From assembly GCF_009687865.1 (NCBI RefSeq), contig NZ_BLAE01000081.1, positions 1-50,801 of the forward strand: a stretch of 50,801 bases of DNA. Reading direction: 5' to 3'. Both the position numbers and the translations under genes were made by a program. Each line of letters opens with the position of its first letter. Position 1 is the stretch's first letter. The notes beneath the pieces are model-generated. The model had not been told where the DNA came from and ran no database searches. It saw only the letters and a list, made by a program, of their open reading frames with translations. This document shows positions 18,648-25,043 of the stretch, piece by piece. Source of the stretch: Acrocarpospora macrocephala (GTDB lineage: Bacteria > Actinomycetota > Actinomycetes > Streptosporangiales > Streptosporangiaceae).

Positions 18648-20249
18648 TCAGCCGACGCTGGCCCGCACCAGGCTGTAGGAGTCGTCGTCCAGCGGCGCGG
18701 TGAAGTTCTTCACCCGCTTGCTGACCGCGACCTGGGGCCACTGGTAGCCGACCACCAGCATCGGCACCTCGTCAGCCTGCCACTGCTCCAGTTCCTTGAA
18801 GATGGCGGTGGCGTCCGCAGGGGTGCCCGCGCCGAGCGCCTGATCGATCTTGGCGTCCAGCGACTCATCGGCCAGATGGGTGGTCAGCGAGGTGAGCGAA
18901 CCGCCGGTGTGGAACCAGTTCTGGTAGAGGTCCGCGGCTCCGCTGGCGCCGGCGCCGCCGTGGTACATGGCGAACTTGCCCTTGGCCACGTCGCCCCAGT
19001 ACGCCGCCGGATCGTACTTCTCCGGGGTCACCTGGATGCCGACGTCCTTCAGGTTCTGCTGCAGCACCTGGACGTGGCAGCCGGCGGCCGGCCAGTTGGA
19101 CTCGTAGGGCACGGAGACCTTGAACGGGGTGCCGTCATCCACTCCGGCCACACCCTTGGCGGTCCGGGTCCCCCCGGCGCCCTGCACCCAGCCGGCCGCG
19201 TCGAGCAGCGCGCCGGCCTTGCTGATCGCATCCGCCCGGCTCGACGTCTGATACGTGGAGATCTCTGTGTAGTTCGGATCCCACGGCCGCAGGATGTTGC
19301 CGTACGTGACCCCGCCGGTGCCCGACCAGCAGGCGGTCTGCCGGCCCTCGCGGTCCACGGCGAAGGCCACCGCCTGGCGGACCTTCTTGTCGGAGAACGG
19401 GGGCTTGGTCCGGTCCCAGCCCCAGAACAGGGGGGCCAGAGCGTCGGACTGGAGCACCTGCACCGAGCCGCCGCTCTTGAGCCGCTCGGCGTCGGTGTAA
19501 CCGATGTTGGCGATGTCGCCGGAGCCGCTCTCGATGGCGGCGGCGTGCCCGGACGGGTCCTCCGAGAACGTGTACCGAATCTTGCTGATCTTCGGCGGCG
19601 TCGGGTAGTGCGGGTTGACGTCGAAGATCGCGCTGCCCTTCGGGACATAGGACGTGAGTTGCCACGGCCCGGAGGTGGCGGTCGGAAGGGTGAAGTAGTC
19701 GGGCTTGGCCTCCACCGCCTTCTTCGAGAGGATCGCCGCGCTGCCCGGCCGGCTGGCCGTCTCCGGGAAGATCCGCGACGGCGCGGAGAGGGTGAACCGC
19801 ACCGTCTTCTGATCCACCGCCTCGACGCCGGTCAGCGTCGAGAGCAGGCCCTTCATCACCTCGCCGGTCTTCATCCGGTCGAAAGAGAACTTGACGTCCT
19901 CGGCGGTCACCGGGGTCCCGTCGCTGAAGGCGGCGTTGCCCTTGAGGGTGAACGTGTAGGTCGTGTTGTCCGGCGAGGACTCCCACTTCTCCGCGAGCGC
20001 GCCGACGAGCTTGCCGTTCTCGTCGCGCTCGGTGAGGGTCTCGTACATCATCGCCATCGGGATACGCGAGGCATCGGCGGCGGCGATATTGGGATCGAGC
20101 CCTTGGCTCGGCTCGGGTTGCAACATGGTGATCTCGGTGATCGCGGTGCTCGGGGTGCTCGATGCACCGGGTTCCGAGCCGCCACAGCCGGCCAGCGCGG
20201 ACACGCCGACCAGCACAAAGGCCCCGGTAAGCGCCGTTGTTCGCCGCAT
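18648..20249 (-). CDS. Extracellular solute-binding lipoprotein, family 5 (DppA/OppA type)
   Basis: 533 residues, first gene of the ten-gene unit. The lipoprotein signal ends in the lipobox SALAGC (C22), so it is membrane-anchored outside the cell. Family-5 landmarks include LAEKWESSPDNTTYTFTLKGNAAFSDGTPVTAEDVKFSFDR in short blocks over residues ~88-130, and VRQAVAFAVDREG at ~290. The family binds peptides, nickel, opines, oligosaccharides or their derivatives, so the name 'peptide' should not be taken literally. AAGGAGG lies just before the ATG, and a good sigma-70-like promoter lies upstream. Confidence 0.93.
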   Translation of the reverse strand: MRRTTALTGAFVLVGVSALAGCGGSEPGASSTPSTAITEITMLQPEPSQGLDPNIAAADASRIPMAMMYETLTERDENGKLVGALAEKWESSPDNTTYTFTLKGNAAFSDGTPVTAEDVKFSFDRMKTGEVMKGLLSTLTGVEAVDQKTVRFTLSAPSRIFPETASRPGSAAILSKKAVEAKPDYFTLPTATSGPWQLTSYVPKGSAIFDVNPHYPTPPKISKIRYTFSEDPSGHAAAIESGSGDIANIGYTDAERLKSGGSVQVLQSDALAPLFWGWDRTKPPFSDKKVRQAVAFAVDREGRQTACWSGTGGVTYGNILRPWDPNYTEISTYQTSSRADAISKAGALLDAAGWVQGAGGTRTAKGVAGVDDGTPFKVSVPYESNWPAAGCHVQVLQQNLKDVGIQVTPEKYDPAAYWGDVAKGKFAMYHGGAGASGAADLYQNWFHTGGSLTSLTTHLADESLDAKIDQALGAGTPADATAIFKELEQWQADEVPMLVVGYQWPQVAVSKRVKNFTAPLDDDSYSLVRASVG

Positions 20250-20283
20250 CCCGCCTCCTTAGGGTTCCACGTAACTAGCGCAG

Positions 20284-20313
20284 AGATTAGGGCGCGATCC
20301 AAGCCGCGGTCAA
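20284..20313 (-). promoter_or_regulatory. Candidate promoter of the ABC/catabolic operon
   Basis: Read leftward, a TTGACC -35 (20308-20313) and a TAATCT -10 (20284-20289) are 18 bp apart, placing the transcript start some 30 bp before the binding-protein ATG. The candidate operator at 20321-20349 lies directly upstream of the -35. Confidence 0.5.
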
Positions 20314-20320
20314 GACCCCT

Positions 20321-20349
20321 GACTTAGGTCATAAGTGTTACATTGACCT
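20321..20349. promoter_or_regulatory. Candidate GntR operator A (between binding-protein and aldolase genes)
   Basis: Contains TGACTTAGG (20320-20328) and GTTACATTG (20337-20345), plus the inverted repeat AGGTCA (20326-20331) / TGACCT (20344-20349) with a 12-bp spacer. The two 9-mers recur, with TGACCTAGG in place of TGACTTAGG, before the dehydratase gene (24126-24156). They probably mark a shared regulator, most simply the GntR protein of this island. Confidence 0.5.
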
Positions 20350-20370
20350 CACACGCACGAGAGGACGGTC

Positions 20371-21270
20371 ATGCAACCCACCACCATCTGGGGCGGGATC
20401 TTCCCCGCCGCCCTGACAATGTTCGACGCGCACGGCCGGCTCGACGAGGACGCCAGTGCCGCCCACGTGGACTGGTTGATCGGTCAGGGCGCGCACGGCG
20501 TGGTCGTCGCCGGGACCAGCGGCGAGTTCATCTCCCTGTCCGGCCGGGAACGGCGCCGGCTCTTCGAGGTCACCGTGAAGGCCGCGGCCGGCCGGGTCCC
20601 GGTCATCGCCGGCACCGGCGCGTTCAGCACCACGGAGACGGTCGAGCTGACCCAGGGCGCCGCCGAGGCCGGTGCCTCCGGTGCGATCGTGATCCTGCCG
20701 TACTACCAGCGCCCGCACCGCGACGAGGTGCTGGCGCACTTCCGGGCGGTCGGGCGGGCCGCCGAGATCCCGATCATGGTCTACAACAATCCGGCCAACT
20801 CGGGGACCGAGCCGCTGACCGCCGCCGACCTCGCCACCCTGTACGTGGAGGGCGCCGCGCAGGCGGTGAAGAGCACGTTCCCGACCGTGCACCAGGTCCA
20901 CGAGGCAAGAGCAGCCACCGACGAGGGCTTCCGCGTCTTCTACGGCAGCTTCATGGCTCCGCTTGAGGGGATGGCCGGTGGCGCGCACGGCTGGGTGAGC
21001 GGGATCCTCAACGTGGCGACCCCGGACGCGGTCGCCCTGTGGGAGGCCGTGCAGCGCGGTGATCTGCCCGCCGCCAGGGCCGCCTGGGCGCGCATCCTGC
21101 CGATCAAGTATCTCTACACGCGGCAGCCCCTCGGGCCGGTCAGCGATCTGGCGATCTACCGGGAGATGCTGGCGATGCGGGGCCTGCCGGGCGGGCACAG
21201 CCGCGCGCCGCTGCTCCCGCTGACCTCGGACCAGCGCGAGACCCTGGCCCGCCTGCTCGCCGAGAGCTGA
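20371..21270 (+). CDS. DHDPS/N-acetylneuraminate lyase-family aldolase or dehydratase
   Basis: 299 residues, class I Schiff-base TIM barrel. The pyruvate/carboxylate loop GTSGEF is at ~50. The catalytic tyrosine Y138 lies in VYNNPANSG, and the Schiff-base lysine K167 in AVKSTFPTV. True DHDPS, KDG aldolase, KDG dehydratase and NAL all share this plan. Next to a galactonate-dehydratase-like enzyme, cleavage or dehydration of a 2-keto-3-deoxy sugar acid is the most likely job; lysine biosynthesis is unlikely in this context. It is divergent from the ABC operon, with the shared operator in between, and ends at a bidirectional terminator. Confidence 0.88.
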   Translation: MQPTTIWGGIFPAALTMFDAHGRLDEDASAAHVDWLIGQGAHGVVVAGTSGEFISLSGRERRRLFEVTVKAAAGRVPVIAGTGAFSTTETVELTQGAAEAGASGAIVILPYYQRPHRDEVLAHFRAVGRAAEIPIMVYNNPANSGTEPLTAADLATLYVEGAAQAVKSTFPTVHQVHEARAATDEGFRVFYGSFMAPLEGMAGGAHGWVSGILNVATPDAVALWEAVQRGDLPAARAAWARILPIKYLYTRQPLGPVSDLAIYREMLAMRGLPGGHSRAPLLPLTSDQRETLARLLAES

Positions 21271-21278
21271 GCTGGAAC

Positions 21279-21306
21279 CGGGCTGCCCCGCACGCGGGGC
21301 AGCCCG
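21279..21306. terminator. Bidirectional terminator hairpin
   Basis: Perfect 13-bp stem (CGGGCTGCCCCGC and its complement) with a 2-nt gap, between the convergent stops of the aldolase gene (21270) and the D-aminoacylase gene (21311). Confidence 0.75.
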
Positions 21307-21310
21307 CGAG

Positions 21311-22924
21311 TCAGCAGGTGGCGCCGGGTCCGCGCAGGGCGCGGCCCGGAGTCGCCCCGGTGAGCACGCCGTCGTCGAGCACCAGCCGGCCGTTCACCGC
21401 CACATAGGACATACCCAGCGCGAGTTCCCGAGGGCGTTCGAAGCTGGCGGGCGCGTGCACCGTGGCCGGGTCGAAGACCACCAGGTCCGCCTTCATCCCG
21501 TCGCGCACCAGCCCGCGATCCGAGAGGCCGAGCCGCTGCGCCGGGAACGAGGTCATCTTGCGGATGGCCTCGGGCAGCGAGAGCAGCCGCTCCTCGCGGA
21601 CGAAGTCGCCCAGCACCCGGGCGAAACATCCGTACGCCCGGGGGCTCGGGTACGCCCCGATCAGCACCGCGTCGCTGGCGATCATCCCGAGCGGATGGCA
21701 GACGAACTTCCACAGGGTCATCGCCTGCGGGCTGGGCCTGGTGAACGTGGCGCCCGGGTTGGCCGCGGCCAGCACGCACAGCGTCTCGGTGAGGTCACCG
21801 CCCCACTCGGTGACCACCTCGGCGAGATTCCAGCCCTCGAACCGCGCGTGGGCCGGATCGTTCAGGTTCCCCAGCCGTACGTCGGCGAAGGGCCGGCTCA
21901 CCACGTACTGCCGGACCGCCGCGCTGTCCTGCAACTCCGCGCGCAACCGGTCGCGTAGCGCCGGATCGGCGAGCCGTTCCTGGAGCGGGTCCGGTCCATC
22001 CGCCTGCAGCCAGCCGGGCAGCAGCCGGACCAGCCGGGTGCCGCCCCACTCGTACGGATACGTATCGAACGTGACGTCGAGCCCGTCCGTACGCGCGCCC
22101 TCCACGAGGTCGAGCATGCGCTGGGCGCCGCCGGTGTACGTGGCCCGCATCGAGCGGGAGAAATGGGTTAACTGCACAGGAATGTCGGCCCGCCGGCCGA
22201 TCTCCAGCGCCTCCAGGAACGGGTCGAGGTAGGTGTCTCCCAACGCGTACCGCACATGGGTGTGGTAGATCCCGCCGAACCTCGCGGCCTCCTTCGCCAG
22301 CTCGACCAGTTCGTCGGTGTCCGCGTGGCTGCCCGGCGGATAGTCCAGGCCGGTGGACAAGCCGAGGGCGCCGTCGCGCATCGCGTCCCGGACGATCCCG
22401 CGCATCCGGTCCAGCGCGACCTTACCGGCCGGCGCGTCCGACCAGCCGAGCGCGCTGATCCTGGGCGCGGTGTTGCCCACGAAGACCCCGACGTTGACCG
22501 AGGCGCCGCCGTCATAGCGGGCCAGCAGGTCGGCTACGGACCGCCAGGAGTAGTCGATCTCCGGGTGGCCGGCGATGCCGGCGTTCATCCGGACGAATCG
22601 CAGCAGGTCGGCTGGGTCGTCGAAGGGCGCGTAGGACAGGCCGTCCACTCCCAGGATCTCGGTGGTCACCCCCTGCCGTACCTTCATCTCCAGCGTCGGG
22701 TCGACCATCAGCACCAGATCCGAGTGCGAGTGCGCGTCGATGAAGCCCGGGGCGACGACGAGGCCGCGGGCGTCGATCCGGCGCTCGGCGGGCACCTGGG
22801 ACACGTCGCCGCGCAGCACGTACGCCCGGTCGCCGCGGACCCCGACGGCGGCGTGGAACCCGGGGTTTCCCGACCCGTCCACGACAAGCCCGGAGTGGAT
22901 GATCAGCTGGTAGGGCTCGCTCAT
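21311..22924 (-). CDS. N-acyl-D-amino-acid deacylase-like amidohydrolase
   Basis: 537 residues, amidohydrolase superfamily, D-aminoacylase group. The metal motif GFIDAHSHSD is near residue 65. The later histidines lie in IYHTHVRYA and PVQLTHFSRS, and the catalytic aspartate is probably in MIASDAVLIG. The position that in classical D-aminoacylases is the zinc-ligand cysteine (GNCG) reads GVDGLSYAP here, so this is a variant subgroup. The start overlaps the dehydratase stop by 4 bp, so the two enzymes are translated together. It could remove an N-acyl or amide group from the imported compound. True substrates are unknown. Confidence 0.85.
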   Translation of the reverse strand: MSEPYQLIIHSGLVVDGSGNPGFHAAVGVRGDRAYVLRGDVSQVPAERRIDARGLVVAPGFIDAHSHSDLVLMVDPTLEMKVRQGVTTEILGVDGLSYAPFDDPADLLRFVRMNAGIAGHPEIDYSWRSVADLLARYDGGASVNVGVFVGNTAPRISALGWSDAPAGKVALDRMRGIVRDAMRDGALGLSTGLDYPPGSHADTDELVELAKEAARFGGIYHTHVRYALGDTYLDPFLEALEIGRRADIPVQLTHFSRSMRATYTGGAQRMLDLVEGARTDGLDVTFDTYPYEWGGTRLVRLLPGWLQADGPDPLQERLADPALRDRLRAELQDSAAVRQYVVSRPFADVRLGNLNDPAHARFEGWNLAEVVTEWGGDLTETLCVLAAANPGATFTRPSPQAMTLWKFVCHPLGMIASDAVLIGAYPSPRAYGCFARVLGDFVREERLLSLPEAIRKMTSFPAQRLGLSDRGLVRDGMKADLVVFDPATVHAPASFERPRELALGMSYVAVNGRLVLDDGVLTGATPGRALRGPGATC

Positions 22925-24096
22925 CGGGTGCCCCCTCGGTCGAGCTCGGGTTTGAACGGGTGCTTGACGATCTCCTCGACCCGCAGCCGCGGCCCGAGCC
23001 CGGGCGCGTCCGTGACCACCCACTCGCCGTTCTCCACCCGCGGCGGATCCTCGGTATACCGCTCCCAGTACTGCATCTGGGCCGGTGTGATCATCGACTC
23101 GGAGATCAGCAGATTCGGCAGGGTGGCCGCGAGCTGCCAGGTCGCCGCGCTCTGCAGCGGCCCGAACGGGTTATGGAACGCGATCGAAAGACCGTGCACC
23201 TCCGCGCAGGTGGCGATCTTGCGAGCCGCCGTGATCCCGCCGCAGATCCCGACATCCGGCTGCACCACCGCCACCGCGTGCGCGCCGATGAACGGGGCCG
23301 AGGCGAAGTGGTTGCCCCATCGTTCGCCGGCCGCGATCGGGGTGGTCGAACGGCGGCTCACCTCGAGCATCCAGTCCACCCGATCCGCCGGCACCGGCTC
23401 CTCGATGAAGGTCAGGTCATAGGGCGCGAGCGCTTCGCAGAGCCGGATCGCGTTGGCCACGTTCAGCCGGCCGTGGCAGTCGAGCATCAGATGGACATCC
23501 GGGCCGACCGCCTCCCTGGCCGCCGCGAAATACTCCGCGATCACCTTGAACGTCCAGGTGGGCAGTAACTCGGTCTCGGTCTGCCGGGCCGGGATCAGCG
23601 CGGGCCGATCGTGCTTGACGCTGGTCACCTTCTCGTAGAAGCCGGGCAGCGTGGTCTTCACCGCCGTGAAGCCCCGGTCCACCCGGTCCCGGATCTCGGC
23701 CGCGAGCTCCTCCGGCGAGCCCCCGGCCTTCGCGTGCGTGTAGACCGGCACCCGATCCCGGAACTTCCCCCCGAGCAACCGGTGGACCGGGACGCCCAGC
23801 GCCCGGCCGTTGAGGTCCCAGAGCGCCTGGTCGATCGCGCTGATCCCGATGGTGAGCAGGGTGCCGCCGAGGAACGCGTCCCGGTACATGCGCTCGGCGT
23901 GCTGCTCGATCCGGGTGGGGTCACGCCCGATCAGGTATTCGGACAGCTCCTCGATCAGGGCGGCGACCGACCGCGTGCGCCTGCGCATCGCCACCTCGGC
24001 CTCCCCCACCACACCTTCATCGGTCTCGATCCGGACGTAGATGGCGTTGTAGAACCCGAAATCGGCGATCCACTGGCGGACACCGGTGACTCGCAT
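22921..24096 (-). CDS. Enolase-superfamily (mandelate racemase group) sugar-acid dehydratase, galactonate-dehydratase type
   Basis: 391 residues. Metal ligands can be placed: D206 (LMLDCHGRLN), E232 (FIEEPVP) and E258 (AAGERWG). Their 26/26-residue spacing is identical to E. coli galactonate dehydratase DgoD (183/209/235). H208 and H308 (AFHNPFGP) occupy the positions of DgoD H185 and H285, the latter 50 residues after the third ligand. Dehydration of an aldonate to a 2-keto-3-deoxy acid is therefore strongly suggested, though the sugar is unknown. The start is the ATG at 24096 with GGGAGG 4 nt upstream; an in-frame start four codons earlier lacks one. The promoter region carries the shared operator motifs. 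Confidence 0.9.
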   Translation of the reverse strand: MRVTGVRQWIADFGFYNAIYVRIETDEGVVGEAEVAMRRRTRSVAALIEELSEYLIGRDPTRIEQHAERMYRDAFLGGTLLTIGISAIDQALWDLNGRALGVPVHRLLGGKFRDRVPVYTHAKAGGSPEELAAEIRDRVDRGFTAVKTTLPGFYEKVTSVKHDRPALIPARQTETELLPTWTFKVIAEYFAAAREAVGPDVHLMLDCHGRLNVANAIRLCEALAPYDLTFIEEPVPADRVDWMLEVSRRSTTPIAAGERWGNHFASAPFIGAHAVAVVQPDVGICGGITAARKIATCAEVHGLSIAFHNPFGPLQSAATWQLAATLPNLLISESMITPAQMQYWERYTEDPPRVENGEWVVTDAPGLGPRLRVEEIVKHPFKPELDRGGTR

Positions 24097-24125
24097 GACA
24101 CCTCCCACAGCTCAGCTCACTGCGA

Positions 24126-24156
24126 CAATGTAACCCAGGTTAGGCCCTAGGTCATA
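24126..24156. promoter_or_regulatory. Candidate GntR operator B (between dehydratase and gntR genes)
   Basis: On the reverse strand this reads TGACCTAGG, an 11-bp spacer, then GTTACATTG. It matches operator A (TGACTTAGG, 8-bp spacer, GTTACATTG). In both places GTTACATTG lies 25-38 bp before the ATG of the enzyme gene. It lies in the intergenic region of the divergent regulator gene, so autoregulation is plausible. Confidence 0.5.
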
Positions 24157-24252
24157 CCTCCTGTGTCCTGGGTGGCACGGAAGGCGCTACGCTGTCCCAC
24201 AGGTGGCCGACTTGGCCGGTCGGCAGCGGCCGATTCTGGAAGGGTGACCGGC

Positions 24253-24999
24253 GTGACCATGGGGGAGTCAGCACCACAGGGGCAGTGGCGGCACACCCGG
24301 GTCCCGCTCGGGAAGCAGATCGCCGACCAGATCCGAGACCTCATCAAGACCGAGGGGTTGATCGACGGCGACCCCCTGCCCTCCGAGTCCGACCTGGCCA
24401 ACCGGTATGGCGTGAGCCAGCGGGTGGTCCGCGACGCCCTTCGCACGCTGACCAACCAGGGCGTCGTGGAGACCCGCCAGGGCAAGCGGGCCACGGTCAG
24501 CGGGCTGCGCCCGGTCGCGGTGGAGGACTACTTCCGGCTCGCCGTGGACGCCCACGAGGAAGCCATCGACGAGCTCCTCGAACTGCGGCTGGCCATCGAG
24601 ACCAAGGCCGCCGGGCTGGCCGCCACCCGGGCGACGGCCGTCGAGATCGCCGAACTCCGCACGGTCATGGCCCAGCTCAACGACGCGGAGGACGATCTGA
24701 CCCGCCGGGTCGAGTTGGACATGGCATTCCACAGCGCGATCGCCCGCGCCTCGCGCAACAGGTTCTTCCAGTCGATCCTGGACGCGCTGGCCGAAGCGCT
24801 CACCGCCGAGCGGCATCGCGGCGGTCAGCTCACCGAGGCGGCCGGGCTGACCCACGCCGAGACCAACACCCAGCACCAGGCGCTGCTGCTGGCCCTGGAA
24901 GCACGTGACGCCCAGCTCGCCGAGCAGTGCATGCGGGCGATACTGGAGCGCGCCCGGCACTACTTCCGGGACCTGGACAGCACAGCGCCGGGTGCCTAA
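24253..24999 (+). CDS. GntR-family transcriptional regulator, FadR/FCD subgroup
   Basis: 248 residues. The N-terminal winged helix shows LGKQIADQIRDLIKTE then LPSESDLANRYGVSQRVVRDAL, followed by GVVETRQGKRATVSG. The C-terminal FCD domain (~95-235) has LELRLAIETKAAGLAA, DMAFHSAIARAS and HAETNTQHQALL, whose aspartate and histidines are the usual metal/ligand-binding set. The chosen start is the GTG at 24253, 9 nt after GGAAGG; the ATG at 24259 is also possible. As the only regulator in the island it most likely senses a pathway acid and controls operators A and B. The effector is unknown. Confidence 0.9.
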   Translation: MTMGESAPQGQWRHTRVPLGKQIADQIRDLIKTEGLIDGDPLPSESDLANRYGVSQRVVRDALRTLTNQGVVETRQGKRATVSGLRPVAVEDYFRLAVDAHEEAIDELLELRLAIETKAAGLAATRATAVEIAELRTVMAQLNDAEDDLTRRVELDMAFHSAIARASRNRFFQSILDALAEALTAERHRGGQLTEAAGLTHAETNTQHQALLLALEARDAQLAEQCMRAILERARHYFRDLDSTAPGA

Positions 25000-25043
25000 C
25001 CTCGATTCTGAACTCTGTCCTAAGACAGACTTTGGGGGTCGAG

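Noticed and set aside
20371-21270. Biosynthetic DHDPS (dapA)
   Set aside because: Context is catabolic and the gene is divergent from an importer operon; the family signature alone cannot define dapA.
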